A DNA stretch of 64,000 nt, from positions 1 through 64,000 of the forward strand of contig NZ_JACHGH010000014.1 in NCBI RefSeq assembly GCF_014207435.1. The letters are read 5' to 3'. This DNA comes from Salirhabdus euzebyi. Its GTDB lineage: Bacteria; Bacillota; Bacilli; Bacillales; Alkalibacillaceae. Positions 37,038 to 47,156 of the stretch are shown in pieces (the first letter of the stretch is position 1; each line of letters begins with the position of its first letter). The translations under genes were made by a program, and so were the position numbers. The notes below the pieces were generated by a model. The model saw only the letters and a program-made list of their open reading frames with translations. It was not told the origin of the DNA and made no database searches.

Positions 37038-38096
37038 TTAAATTTTTAAGTTCCATTTTATTATCCCTGCTTCTTTTGCAGAATTATATGCAATGACAAG
37101 AAGAGGACCGAGAATAAAGCCTAGGATTCCTATTAATTTTAAACCTAAGTACATAGCTATTAATGTCACTAATGGAGACAAGCCCATATGTCGACCCATC
37201 ACTTTTGGTTCTACTGTACGCCTTATACCTAAAAGAATAATGGCCAGTATAGCAAGCTCTGTTCCCATCACAATATCACCGGCTAAAAACATGTAGAGAG
37301 CCCAAGGGCCTAATATGACAATAGAGCCAATGATTGGGATAAAATCAATTAACCATATAATAATGGACATAATGATGGCCACTTCAGGAGCTATATATAG
37401 TAAACCGATTAAACTCACAATAAAAATAATAATACTAACTAGAAATTGAGCCTTTAAAAACCCTAATATAACATAAGCAAATCTTGCATTCATGAACTTT
37501 ACTTTTTCAGCAGTTTCTTCTGTCATTAGATCATACATTTTATGCTTTAACCTTGGTAATTCAAGCATGAACATGAATAAGGCAATAATGTAAACAAGGA
37601 AACTGACTAAAAACTCTGGGATTTTGGCTGCGAAACTCGCAATGTTTTCAATCGTAACGTTGTTAGAAATGGAAGTTTTTATTCCCTCCAAATTCCCTTC
37701 TAGTGTTGACCTTACTTCCGTAACAAAATTATGTGGCATATCTTGAGTAAATGTATTCATATTAGCTTCTAAGTCATTAATTAGTTCTGTCATATCATTT
37801 ATGTAATCAGGTGCATTTTCGGAAATTTTTATGAGTTGGGCTACGGCCTTTGTTGTTACGTATGTACCAATCGTACTAAATACAATGAGAAAGCTAATGA
37901 AAACAATAATGACGCTAATTTTCCGATTGATTCGGAGTCTAAATCGCACAAATCGCACAATAGGATTTAACATCATAGAAGTTAAAATGGCAAGGATTAA
38001 AGGTACAGATACAGGTAATATGAAGAAAAAGACGAGTAATAATAATATGATATAAAATAATATTGTCCAATGGCGTTTCGTTATTTTATTTAACAA
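37038..38096 (-). CDS. AI-2E family transporter
   Basis: A 352-residue membrane protein with about seven to eight helices of the AI-2E (TqsA/PerM) family. A long soluble insert lies between the third and fourth helices (about 80-165). The C-terminal signature VEPKVMGRHMGLSPLVTL and ILGFILGPLLV is diagnostic. Family members export small molecules or exchange Na+/H+; the substrate here cannot be inferred. It starts at TTG with AAGGAG 11 bases upstream. Confidence 0.88.
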   Translation of the reverse strand: MLNKITKRHWTILFYIILLLLVFFFILPVSVPLILAILTSMMLNPIVRFVRFRLRINRKISVIIVFISFLIVFSTIGTYVTTKAVAQLIKISENAPDYINDMTELINDLEANMNTFTQDMPHNFVTEVRSTLEGNLEGIKTSISNNVTIENIASFAAKIPEFLVSFLVYIIALFMFMLELPRLKHKMYDLMTEETAEKVKFMNARFAYVILGFLKAQFLVSIIIFIVSLIGLLYIAPEVAIIMSIIIWLIDFIPIIGSIVILGPWALYMFLAGDIVMGTELAILAIILLGIRRTVEPKVMGRHMGLSPLVTLIAMYLGLKLIGILGFILGPLLVIAYNSAKEAGIIKWNLKI

Positions 38097-38179
38097 GAAT
38101 TATGTAACTCCTTTCAAAAAATCCCTTAGTAAAAATATAGCATAACCCTGACTGTTTGAACATTAAAAAACAGTTAAGA

Positions 38180-38218
38180 AAATAAAAAGACTGTTGAATA
38201 AAAATTATTCAACAGTCT
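38180..38218 (-). terminator. Terminator of the YugN-like gene
   Basis: A 14-bp perfect stem AGACTGTTGAATAA / TTATTCAACAGTCT, followed on the minus strand by a T-rich run. Confidence 0.9.
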
Positions 38219-38223
38219 ATGTT

Positions 38224-38598
38224 TTACTTTTGTTCGTTTTTATAAACTTCTAATTGTTCTTTTACGCGATTAAGAATTTGATTTGACTTTTCCACGATAT
38301 TTTCCGGAAAATCTTCACCATCACCATACTCAATACCGTGTGGGTAGTAATGTTTCCCTAAAAGAGGCGTTAACAATTTAATAACCGCATCTCTTTTGTC
38401 CACGTCACCTTCAATAGCATAGCCTTGAACACGAAGGTAGTACGTTTCATTTTTCATAGGTGTTTCCATTTTAAAATCATATGTAACACGCTCATAATCC
38501 CATGCAGATGCTCGTACTAGACCAGCATTGGACATAAGATGATCTAAAGGTTTAAGGTCTACAATTGCTCCCTCAATTCCTGTTTCTTCAAATTTCAT
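38224..38598 (-). CDS. YugN-like family protein
   Basis: A 124-residue soluble protein recognised from SAWDYERVTYDFK, YYLRVQGYAIEGDV and LLTPLLGKHYYPHGIEYG, typical of the YugN-like family of Bacilli. Function unknown. GAGGTGG precedes the ATG. Its position between the cta genes and ylbB corresponds to ylbA of B. subtilis, a positional inference. Confidence 0.85.
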   Translation of the reverse strand: MKFEETGIEGAIVDLKPLDHLMSNAGLVRASAWDYERVTYDFKMETPMKNETYYLRVQGYAIEGDVDKRDAVIKLLTPLLGKHYYPHGIEYGDGEDFPENIVEKSNQILNRVKEQLEVYKNEQK

Positions 38599-38793
38599 TT
38601 ATTCCACCTCACAATATTTTTCTCAAAAATAATCTAAAACCATAATAGTATGAAATCAAACAAGAATCAATTCTTTCTGTATAAATCCCCTTATTTTACG
38701 AAAATTATGTTACAAAATGGACACAATAAATAAGAGGGAGTGGTTGACGATTATCATTCTCTGTTAATTCATAAAACAGGAGGGAACGATTTC

Positions 38794-39234
38794 ATGAAAT
38801 TGGTCCGTGATATTATGACAACTGGTGTAGAATGCTGTTCAACAAATGATAACATTTATGAGGCAGCATTGAAAATGAAGCAATTAGATGTAGGGGCAAT
38901 TCCAATAGTGGATGAGAATAAAAATTTGTTAGGCATTGTAACCGACCGCGATCTTGTTCTGAGAGGTTATGCAAACAAAAAACCTGGTTCAACATCTGTT
39001 TCTGAATGCATGAGCGAAGATCTTTACTCTGTTACACCAGATACAGATTTACAAGAAGCAAGTAAAATGATGTCTGATAAGCAAATTCGTAGACTTCCAG
39101 TAGTTGAAAATGGAAAATTAACTGGAATTATATCACTAGGTGATCTTGCATTGGATAAACAATCTGATCAAGCAGCAGGAGAGGCTTTAGAAGATATTTC
39201 TGTACCAAATGAAAATTCACGTGCTATGCATTAA
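38794..39234 (+). CDS. ylbB: CBS-domain protein YlbB
   Basis: A 146-residue protein made of two CBS domains (about 7-60 and 70-125), which bind adenosine nucleotides. Motifs: DVGAIPIVDENKNLLGIVTDRD and RRLPVVENGKLTGIISLGDLAL. The ATG at 38794 has AGGAGGG 9 bases ahead; the longer frame has no ribosome site. No enzyme domain is attached, so it is probably a stand-alone sensor or partner protein. Confidence 0.88.
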   Translation: MKLVRDIMTTGVECCSTNDNIYEAALKMKQLDVGAIPIVDENKNLLGIVTDRDLVLRGYANKKPGSTSVSECMSEDLYSVTPDTDLQEASKMMSDKQIRRLPVVENGKLTGIISLGDLALDKQSDQAAGEALEDISVPNENSRAMH

Positions 39235-39236
39235 AA

Positions 39237-39262
39237 AAAACCGCCCATCGTGGCGGTTTTCA
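39237..39262 (+). terminator. Terminator after ylbB
   Basis: Stem AAAACCGCC (39237-39245) / GGCGGTTTT (39252-39260), T-rich after. Confidence 0.9.
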
Positions 39263-39321
39263 TATTTTTCATTTTTTATTATAAAATGAAAATATATTGA
39301 TTTAAGGGAGACGGAGTTAAT

Positions 39322-40383
39322 ATGAAACGATTGGGGATTATTGCGGTACTGTTATTCGTCTTTTATATTTTTATGGAAGAGGAAGCGTTATTAAATGATT
39401 TCATTCACAATTTGAAAGAACCAAGTGTTAAAGAAGAAGAATTAATCAAAGATGAAATAAAAGTGGAACAACAAGAGAAGTTACCTTCCAATGTATTTTC
39501 TGGAGATTTATTTGAATTGTTTGCTTCGTCTGAACAGAAGATTATAGACAAACTCGGTCAACCAAATCGTAAAGATCCCTCGCCTTATGGTTACGATTGG
39601 TGGATTTATGAGAAAATTGAAGATCAGTACATACAGATAGCAATGGAAAATGGGCAATCGGTATCTGTTTTTGCTACTGGCGATAGTATACCGATGAGTC
39701 CTGTTACGATAGGGGATCAGTATGAAAAAGTAATGGAACACTTTCCTTTCGAGGAGGAAGTACAATTTGAAACAACTGATGGTAGCTATCAGTTTCTGTT
39801 AAAGGAAGGGGATTTAAAAATAAATCCTTTAGTGAGTTTGTCAGACGATTACTTTATCCAGTTTTATTTTGATACGTTTACAAATGAATTATCATCCGTA
39901 CGTTTGCTAACCAGTGATGCATTACTCCGAATAAAACCATATGCAGTGAAGTATAGAGGTGATTTACCAAAGGTGGAGGATCTGGACGAACAGCAGTGGG
40001 AAAAGGTACAGAATGGTAGAGAAAGGCAAATTCTAGCTATTTCAAACATCATTCGTCAGCGATTTGATTTAAGCCATTTACAATGGGAAAATCAAGTGTC
40101 ACAAGTTGCATTTTCTCACAGTAAAGATATGTCTATTAATCAGTATTTTTCTCACTTTTCTTTAAACGGGGACGGCTTAAAGGAGAGGTTGGCAAAATAT
40201 GATATAGCTTATCGTTCAGCAGGAGAAAATATTGCAGCTCAATATCCAGATGCACCAGCAGCTGTAGAAGGATGGTTAAATAGTGAAGGGCATCGCAAAG
40301 CATTGTTAAATAGAGATTATACGCATTTAGGCGTAGGTGTTTATCGGGATTACTATACACAAAACTTTGTGCAAGCACAGTAA
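39322..40383 (+). CDS. ylbC: CAP/SCP-domain protein YlbC
   Basis: A secreted or membrane-anchored protein of 353 residues. The N-terminal hydrophobic segment (about 3-20) lacks a clear cleavage site. A CAP-associated N-terminal domain (about 60-200; IIDKLGQPNRKDPSPYGYDWWIY) precedes the CAP domain (about 235-350; HSKDMSINQYFSHF, SAGENIA, GWLNSEGHRKALLNRDYTHLGVG). Role unknown; homologues are linked to the spore or cell surface. Good ribosome site (GGGAG). Confidence 0.9.
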   Translation: MKRLGIIAVLLFVFYIFMEEEALLNDFIHNLKEPSVKEEELIKDEIKVEQQEKLPSNVFSGDLFELFASSEQKIIDKLGQPNRKDPSPYGYDWWIYEKIEDQYIQIAMENGQSVSVFATGDSIPMSPVTIGDQYEKVMEHFPFEEEVQFETTDGSYQFLLKEGDLKINPLVSLSDDYFIQFYFDTFTNELSSVRLLTSDALLRIKPYAVKYRGDLPKVEDLDEQQWEKVQNGRERQILAISNIIRQRFDLSHLQWENQVSQVAFSHSKDMSINQYFSHFSLNGDGLKERLAKYDIAYRSAGENIAAQYPDAPAAVEGWLNSEGHRKALLNRDYTHLGVGVYRDYYTQNFVQAQ

Positions 40384-40465
40384 ACTTTTTTACAAATAGA
40401 AGAACGTTTTGGGCTCACCTTACATAAAGTATGGTAGTAAAGTGTGTATAGGTGAGGTGAGGAAA

Positions 40466-40879
40466 ATGGGGAATCTTCATCCGAAAGTATCCAAATTCAA
40501 AGCATTTGTTGAAAAGCATCCAAAACTAATTAAACAGGTAAGAAAAAACAAAGAAGGTTGGCAACCTTACTTTGAAAAATGGGTTTTATATGGAGAAGAG
40601 GATGAATACTGGAAGCAGTTTAAATCTGAATCAGAAAAAGAAAAGAAAAAGTCCGAATCTAAAGCAAGTAACCAAGAATTACTGAAAAAACTATCTTCCA
40701 TGTTTAATAATATGGACATGGATAAACTGCAAGAACAAATGAACCAACTAAATGGTGTTATTACCAATGTTCAATCGATGATGACACAATTCCAACAAAA
40801 TAAACAGCAAAACCAAAATCAAAACCCTAATGTAAGTCAACAAAACAGGCCAAATCCATTCCATTTTGGAAAGGATTAG
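40466..40879 (+). CDS. ylbD: YlbD-family spore coat protein
   Basis: A 137-residue, highly charged protein. The N-terminus LHPKVSKFKAFVEKHPKLI and QPYFEKWVLYGEEDEYW identify YlbD-like coat proteins. A Lys/Glu/Ser-rich helix and a Gln/Asn-rich tail follow. The ATG at 40466 follows GGTGAGG; the first 19 codons of the longer frame have no ribosome site. It is 12 bases from ylbE, so the two form one unit. Confidence 0.85.
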   Translation: MGNLHPKVSKFKAFVEKHPKLIKQVRKNKEGWQPYFEKWVLYGEEDEYWKQFKSESEKEKKKSESKASNQELLKKLSSMFNNMDMDKLQEQMNQLNGVITNVQSMMTQFQQNKQQNQNQNPNVSQQNRPNPFHFGKD

Positions 40880-40891
40880 GAGGGGTTTAGC

Positions 40892-41134
40892 ATGCAAGCA
40901 CATGTCCATAAATATTTATTACAAAGACCAGATTTGTTACATTTCGTTCGAATGAACCCAAGTTGGTACCGGTTATTGACACGTAATCCAGAACAGGTGG
41001 CTACATTGGAAAAAGCGTCTAAAATATTTTATGGTAAGACGTTTTCACAAAGAGTCGGACGAATACAGGAGAGTATGAGTTTAATACAGATGCTTTTATC
41101 GATGTCTAGTGCGATGAATGAACCGACAGAATAA
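40892..41134 (+). CDS. ylbE: YlbE-like protein
   Basis: An 80-residue basic protein; YLLQRPDLLHFVRMNPSWYRLLTRNP is characteristic of the YlbE-like family. Function unknown; the gene travels with ylbD. AGGAGG lies 8 bases before the ATG. Confidence 0.88.
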   Translation: MQAHVHKYLLQRPDLLHFVRMNPSWYRLLTRNPEQVATLEKASKIFYGKTFSQRVGRIQESMSLIQMLLSMSSAMNEPTE

Positions 41135-41197
41135 TGCATAGTTTAACCATTTCCCTTCTCTATCAGAATTTGGTATGATAGAGAAGGAGGTGACAGC

Positions 41198-41638
41198 ATG
41201 CTTGCCACTATAGAAATTGTTGAATTATTGGATGAGGCAGAGAACATTGGTAAAATGATTCTTCAATCAGAAACAATGAAAAATTTTGAAAGTGCTAAAA
41301 AGCGACTCCTTGAGGATAAAGAAGCTCAAGATCGTATAGCTGCTTTTCTTAAAATAAAAGATCAGTATGAAGACGTTCAACGTTTTGGCCGTTACCATCC
41401 TGATTATAGTACGATTATGAAGGAAGTAAGAACAGTGAAAAGAGAAATGGATGTTCATGAAACAGTTGCCGCTTATAAGCGAGCGGAAACAGAACTTCAG
41501 GCTCTTTTAGATGACGTAAGTGGCTTACTTGCTGAAACAGTTAGCCCTTCCATTAAGGTCCCGAGAGACGGTGCCGCATTTACAGACAAGGGCTGTGGTT
41601 GTGGAAGTGGCGGTTCTTGTGGTTGTAGAGCATCTTAA
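41198..41638 (+). CDS. ylbF: YlbF/RicF regulator
   Basis: A helical YlbF/YmcA-family protein (146 residues) with a Cys-rich tail: Cys133, Cys135, Cys141 and Cys143 in a Gly-rich context. In B. subtilis RicF joins RicA and RicT in the Y-complex, which carries iron-sulfur clusters, promotes mRNA processing by RNase Y, and affects sporulation, competence and biofilm. The Cys tail fits cluster binding. GAAGGAGGTGA precedes the ATG. Confidence 0.93.
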   Translation: MLATIEIVELLDEAENIGKMILQSETMKNFESAKKRLLEDKEAQDRIAAFLKIKDQYEDVQRFGRYHPDYSTIMKEVRTVKREMDVHETVAAYKRAETELQALLDDVSGLLAETVSPSIKVPRDGAAFTDKGCGCGSGGSCGCRAS

Positions 41639-41656
41639 TAGAGTTTATTTTGTATA

Positions 41657-41695
41657 AAAAACGTCTTCCTTCGATAAGAAAGAAGACGTTTTTCG
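41657..41695 (+). terminator. Terminator after ylbF
   Basis: Stem AAAAACGTCTTC (41657-41668) / GAAGACGTTTTT (41682-41693). Confidence 0.9.
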
Positions 41696-41774
41696 TCATT
41701 ATTCATACGTAAATAAATTGCTGAATGTTTAGATATTTGCTAAACTTAGTATAAAAAATGAATGGAGAAAAAAT

Positions 41775-42050
41775 ATGCTGACAAAAAGGCAAGGGCTGGT
41801 CATATGGTTACGTAATATGAAAAATGTCCGTAAGTTGCGTAAATATGGTCATATGATTTATGCATCCAAAAAGCAGAAATATATCCTCATATACGTAAAT
41901 CAAGATGAAATAGAAGATTATATGAAAACAATTGAAGAATTACCTTTTGTCACAAAAGTGGAGCCTTCCTTTAAACCATTCATTAAAACGGAATATGAAA
42001 AGGCTTCGATAGATAAGGCGAAAGAATATGATATTAGGTTCGGAATGTAA
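41775..42050 (+). CDS. ylbG: UPF0298 protein YlbG
   Basis: A 91-residue soluble protein; RQGLVIWLRNMKNVRKLRKYGH and YASKKQKYILIYVNQDE identify the UPF0298 family. It has a ferredoxin-like feel (alternating strands and helices). Function unknown. GGAG precedes the ATG. Its own terminator follows at once. Confidence 0.9.
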   Translation: MLTKRQGLVIWLRNMKNVRKLRKYGHMIYASKKQKYILIYVNQDEIEDYMKTIEELPFVTKVEPSFKPFIKTEYEKASIDKAKEYDIRFGM

Positions 42051-42083
42051 AAAGTCATTGCTCTGATAGCAATGGCTTTTTTT
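42051..42083. terminator. Terminator between ylbG and the DUF7147 gene
   Basis: Stem AAAGTCATTGCT (42051-42062) / AGCAATGGCTTT (42068-42079) with one G-U pair, then T residues. Confidence 0.88.
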
Positions 42084-42097
42084 CTTTCTTCACAATT

Positions 42098-42487
42098 TTA
42101 CTGTAAAGGAGCAATATAATGATTTGTACGAAGTATCGCAATCAAGTATTGGAAATAAAGTTCTCGTTCCCCAAAATGTGACGAAGGTTGAACTTGAATC
42201 GAAATCACTTTTTTATGTTGTTCTTCAGCAAGCTTCTCAAACATTTCATATCGCTTACTTGCTTTTACAGATGGAGAAGGAATACCTTCTAAACAAATAT
42301 AGATGGGTTGAAACTTGCCAGGATCTGTCGGGTTCATAACAATAGCTATAGATGTTTTTGACTCATCCTTTTTAGTTGAATGAAAAGCAATAAAATGCTT
42401 TACTCGATTTGACATTGTTTTTCCTAGGGTAAGTAGTTCGTAAAAATCTGCATACCCTTCACCTAATGGAATAAATTTTTGAATCAT
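42098..42487 (-). CDS. DUF7147 family protein
   Basis: A 129-residue soluble protein starting MIQKFIPLGEGYADFYELL, which I associate with a Bacillaceae family now named DUF7147 and earlier mislabelled methylthioribose kinase; no kinase motif is present. The middle (IYICLEGIPSPSVKASKR) is well conserved from memory. The ATG at 42487 follows AGAGGTG. Function unknown. Confidence 0.7.
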   Translation of the reverse strand: MIQKFIPLGEGYADFYELLTLGKTMSNRVKHFIAFHSTKKDESKTSIAIVMNPTDPGKFQPIYICLEGIPSPSVKASKRYEMFEKLAEEQHKKVISIQVQPSSHFGERELYFQYLIAILRTNHYIAPLQ

Positions 42488-42723
42488 TTTTTCACCTCTT
42501 AAGAAAATAATCATCCATCCTTACTGTAGCACGATTATAAGATTGTCGAAAGTAGTCTTGAAAAAGGAAATGTTTTAAAGAAGCCCTGCACAGTTGCAAC
42601 AGTATACCCTTTTTGTAAACATATGAAGAAGGATATAGTATCTTCTTGTACTATTAACAACTATACATATAAATATTGATAGTATAAAATATCACTAACT
42701 TATACACATCGGAGCGATAATCA

Positions 42724-44142
42724 ATGAGAAGAGTATGGTTTTGGAGTGTTTTCTTGCTTTTTATTTGTATCCTACTATTAACGTATCAATGGACTATTCG
42801 GGAGGCTCAATCATCCTTACCTTCTGAAAAAAAAGAGGTTGTTGTGCACGTCGAAATAATTGAAAAGAACAACAAACTTGTTATAACAAATATATTTGAG
42901 GAGTTAGAAGAAGTAAGCTATGAGCTTAAACTCCCAGAAAATTTTTCTGAATTAACATGTAGTGTAAGAGATAATAAAGAGGCTTGCTCAATAGAAGATA
43001 ACCAATTGACTGGTACGTATGATGGACCAGTAATGATTTCTTATCATGTTCCAATAGAGCAAAAGGATATTTTTCTTTTGTCCGATTGGCAAGCTGCTAT
43101 ATTTATGAAAAAGGAAAAAATTCCATTGTCAACAACTGTCTCCCTAACAGCGCCTGTTGATTCTGAGTATAAATGGGTGATGAGTAGGACGAAGGATAAT
43201 ACCCCTGTTCAAAAGGAATTAATAACATTTTTTGAATGGAAAATACCTAGTCTAATACAATCTCCTACATTGTTTCGAGTCCCTATAGATTATCAATATG
43301 TATACGAATATGAGCAAATAAAGTGGCTTGCAAAAACACCCTTGGATAAAAATCAAGTAATAAATCGTTTACCTAAGGGGTATAATGCTTCTGCTTTCAT
43401 CTTGATTGATAAAGCTTTACCAGTAAACATATCGGAGCATTACATCAGTTTACCTAATGTAAGTGATTATTCCCTAGAGGCTGCTTTATTAGAAAGTTTT
43501 ATAAAACAAAAAATGCGTGTTTCAGAAGACGAACAATGGATCTTAAATGTTATTGCAAGTACTTTGTATAATCAGCAGGTCAATACAGAAAGAGAACAAA
43601 AACTAACTGCTTCCTTAGCAAATGCACTTGATAGAAAAAAAGTAGATTGGGAGTTACTACTGTATGAAATGACGTTTTTAGAAGAAAAAAGTTTGGCAAA
43701 AATAATAGATGACTCGCTTACAGAAATTTTTGAACAAGAGGTCGCTTTTTTTTCACTTAATCACAACAATGAAAATATAGTTCCTTTTTATTTATTGGAT
43801 ACACGGACAGTTTTTTGGAATGAAAGTAAAGTCGAGAAGAAATGGTACCCTATTATACTTAAACAGCAACTTTATTTTCCTATAGCAGGAATTGTTTTGA
43901 TTGGGGACATGGAGTTGTATGTGCTAGAAGATAAAACAGAATTTATTATAAGAAATGGTACGAATACTTACCGTTTATACTTAAATGAAAATACGTATAT
44001 ATATAACGAAGAGCAATATGGGTTTATGGACGATTGGTTAATAAATAATAATGATGAGATTTACCTTCATAAAGATGGAATTAAGCAGATTTTCAAAATA
44101 GATGTTCAGGAAGATAATCGTTCTATACGATTGGATCAATAA
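42724..44142 (+). CDS. Uncharacterised single-pass extracellular protein
   Basis: A 472-residue protein with one N-terminal membrane segment (about 5-24, no lipobox) and a large outside part. Residues 38-200 look like successive beta strands (VVVHVEIIEKNNKLVITNI), followed by a helical middle (about 245-330) and a strand-rich end (365-470). The end alternates short strands in a way loosely reminiscent of stalk or copper-amine-oxidase-N domains, but I cannot assign it. Only two cysteines (CSVRDNKEAC, about ten residues apart) are present outside, perhaps a disulfide. It sits alone between ylbG and rsmD, where B. subtilis has no such gene. Its own promoter region and terminator suggest single-gene expression. 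Confidence 0.75.
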   Translation: MRRVWFWSVFLLFICILLLTYQWTIREAQSSLPSEKKEVVVHVEIIEKNNKLVITNIFEELEEVSYELKLPENFSELTCSVRDNKEACSIEDNQLTGTYDGPVMISYHVPIEQKDIFLLSDWQAAIFMKKEKIPLSTTVSLTAPVDSEYKWVMSRTKDNTPVQKELITFFEWKIPSLIQSPTLFRVPIDYQYVYEYEQIKWLAKTPLDKNQVINRLPKGYNASAFILIDKALPVNISEHYISLPNVSDYSLEAALLESFIKQKMRVSEDEQWILNVIASTLYNQQVNTEREQKLTASLANALDRKKVDWELLLYEMTFLEEKSLAKIIDDSLTEIFEQEVAFFSLNHNNENIVPFYLLDTRTVFWNESKVEKKWYPIILKQQLYFPIAGIVLIGDMELYVLEDKTEFIIRNGTNTYRLYLNENTYIYNEEQYGFMDDWLINNNDEIYLHKDGIKQIFKIDVQEDNRSIRLDQ

Positions 44143-44201
44143 ATAGCCTATTCACCAACGAGCTGAAATAGAGATATGTATATATAATGACTAAAAAAAA
44201 T

Positions 44202-44225
44202 GCCTGCAGAATACTTTCCGCAGGC
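44202..44225 (+). terminator. Hairpin after the uncharacterised gene
   Basis: Stem GCCTGC (44202-44207) / GCAGGC (44220-44225), with an inner GAA/TTC pairing, preceded by eight A residues and followed by a short pyrimidine-rich stretch. Probably a terminator, though the T run is interrupted. Confidence 0.6.
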
Positions 44226-44283
44226 TCTCTTTGACTATACAAAGAGATCAAAAAAGGGAGAGGAGAAACCGGAGGAAGAACTT

Positions 44284-44430
44284 ATGGGGAAACGTAAGTC
44301 TTCTCCGTTTAGAACGAATTACTTCGTCCTCATCTATCATTGTGACCATAGGTTAGATTTCTTATTCATGTTTGTTTATTTTTTTGTTGGGATTTTTCGC
44401 TCGTTGGATAACTATATTTTTTATCTTTAA
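44284..44430 (+). CDS. Possible 48-residue membrane peptide
   Basis: An ATG with GGAGGA exactly 7 bases upstream opens a 48-codon frame: a basic start (GKRKSSPFR) followed by an aromatic-rich hydrophobic stretch (about 27-47). No family is recognised and the composition (Phe, Tyr, Leu) is what AT-rich noncoding DNA also yields. It is included because the ribosome site is well placed. If not real, the 330 bases between the uncharacterised gene and rsmD hold only the hairpin. Confidence 0.3.
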   Translation: MGKRKSSPFRTNYFVLIYHCDHRLDFLFMFVYFFVGIFRSLDNYIFYL

Positions 44431-44475
44431 TTGTGATAGGATAAGTTCGAGAATACTTATTGGAGTGAAATGCTA

Positions 44476-45529
<1,054 letters not shown>

Positions 45530-45624
45530 CAAACAAACGAATATAACACCCTTTACCCTCCGAAAAGTATATGTTAGTAAAGGCGTATTGACTTCTTCTC
45601 CAAACACTTCACGCTTTGATGAAA

Positions 45625-45676
45625 GAAAAAGAGCTGTCGCAAAAGTTATTTTATCACTTTTGGTCAGCTCTTTTTC
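45625..45676. terminator. Bidirectional terminator between coaD and ylbJ
   Basis: Outer stem GAAAAAGAGCTG (45625-45636) / CAGCTCTTTTTC (45665-45676) with an inner AAAAGT/ACTTTT helix, between converging genes. Confidence 0.88.
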
Positions 45677-45684
45677 TATTTCCA

Positions 45685-46890
45685 TTATGTTGTCATACGA
45701 CGTTTATATAAGGTGATAATCCCGATTAAGATACAAAGCATAGTAAAAATTGGTCCGAAGTGCTGGAAAAATTCCAATATTTCACTCCAAATAGATATAC
45801 CTTTTGGTTCTCCGCTAACAGGTAGATCCCCTGTTTGAACCGTATTTTGATCAATATATAGTGGCTTGAATAAGATAATCGCTAATACACTAGCAAATAC
45901 TCCATGTAATAAACGGGCAAAAAAGTAAGGAGCAAAACGAATATCTGTTTCTGCTAAAATACTTGCGACTTGTGCTTGAACGGAAAAGCCATTAAAGCCG
46001 AGTACAAAAGAAACTAAAATAACCTGCTGCAGTAAAGTGGCTTGGTCTGTTTGGGCGGTCATTTGAGCTCCTAGTGTAATTTCAAATAATCCTGATATGA
46101 AAGGAAGAGCTAATTCATTGGGAAGCCCTAATATTGCAAAAATAAAGTGAAAGATATTCGCGATAAAGGGTGTAATGTTAACGAGAAATAATAACTTATT
46201 CATAACAGAAAAGATAATAATAAATCCGCCAATCATCATTAACGTTTGAATGGAATTAACTACTGCATCCCCAAATATCTTTCCAAAAGGACGTTGATCA
46301 CTAATTCTCGTAATGTGTAAAACATGAAAGGCTCTCCGAATCGAAAACCTAGGTCTTTTCGTTTTGGAATTAAATTCGTTTTTCCCGTAAAATCTCATAC
46401 AAATTCCTACAAAAAAATTCCCAACATAATGACAAGCAGCAAGAAGTATACCTAACTTCGGATCATGAAAAAATCCTACCGAAATGGCCCCAATAATAAA
46501 TAGTGGATTTGAGGCATTAGTAAAGGATACAAGTCTTTCTGCCTCAATTTTGGAAATTTGCCTCTCTTGTCTTAATCTTGCAGTCAATTTAGCTCCAGAA
46601 GGATAACCACTAGCCATTCCCATCGCCCAAACAAATCCACCAGCTCCTGGAACATTAAATAAAGGTCTCATAAATGGTTCACATAAAATACCAAAGAATT
46701 TAACAACGCCAAAAGCAATTAATAGCTCAGACGTAATAAAAAATGGTAAAAGGGAGGGAAAAACAATTTCCCACCATAAATCTAGTCCCCGTAGGGATGC
46801 TTCTAACGCATCTTTTGGAAACTGAATTAATGCTACACCTAGAAATATAACGCCTGATGCAAGCAGTAAAGATTTAAATTTTCCATTCAT
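45685..46890 (-). CDS. ylbJ: Sporulation integral membrane protein YlbJ
   Basis: A 401-residue membrane protein with about ten helices and two nucleoside-recognition (Gate) domains. LPFFITSELLIAFGVVKFFG and VWAMGMASGYPSGAKLT are family signatures. Needed for spore cortex formation in B. subtilis under sigma-E. A CATACA motif upstream on the minus strand resembles a sigma-E -10 but lacks a convincing -35. AGGAGG precedes the ATG. Confidence 0.92.
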   Translation of the reverse strand: MNGKFKSLLLASGVIFLGVALIQFPKDALEASLRGLDLWWEIVFPSLLPFFITSELLIAFGVVKFFGILCEPFMRPLFNVPGAGGFVWAMGMASGYPSGAKLTARLRQERQISKIEAERLVSFTNASNPLFIIGAISVGFFHDPKLGILLAACHYVGNFFVGICMRFYGKNEFNSKTKRPRFSIRRAFHVLHITRISDQRPFGKIFGDAVVNSIQTLMMIGGFIIIFSVMNKLLFLVNITPFIANIFHFIFAILGLPNELALPFISGLFEITLGAQMTAQTDQATLLQQVILVSFVLGFNGFSVQAQVASILAETDIRFAPYFFARLLHGVFASVLAIILFKPLYIDQNTVQTGDLPVSGEPKGISIWSEILEFFQHFGPIFTMLCILIGIITLYKRRMTT

Positions 46891-47156
46891 CTAGCAGATC
46901 CTCCTGCCCTCGTGATTGTTATGAAAAAATAATGTTTAGTTCTTAATGGTGTATGTTAATCCCAAACATTCTCCGTTTCGAGGGGAAATTAAGGTATATT
47001 GAGATTATCTGTACGAATAGATGTTTAGATAGTAAAATGTTGTTTAGGAAAAACCCCCTTTTTCCATCGTACAAGCATGCTACTATACCACTATACGCTC
47101 ATGAATGTTTTTGTTATGCATAAATATGTTAAAAAAGAGTTGGAAGGGGTATGGTA

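Noticed and set aside
44206-44216. GCAGAATACTT shared with the interspersed repeat arm
   Set aside because: Only 11 bases, and it lies inside a separate small terminator-like hairpin; too short to call a degenerate copy.
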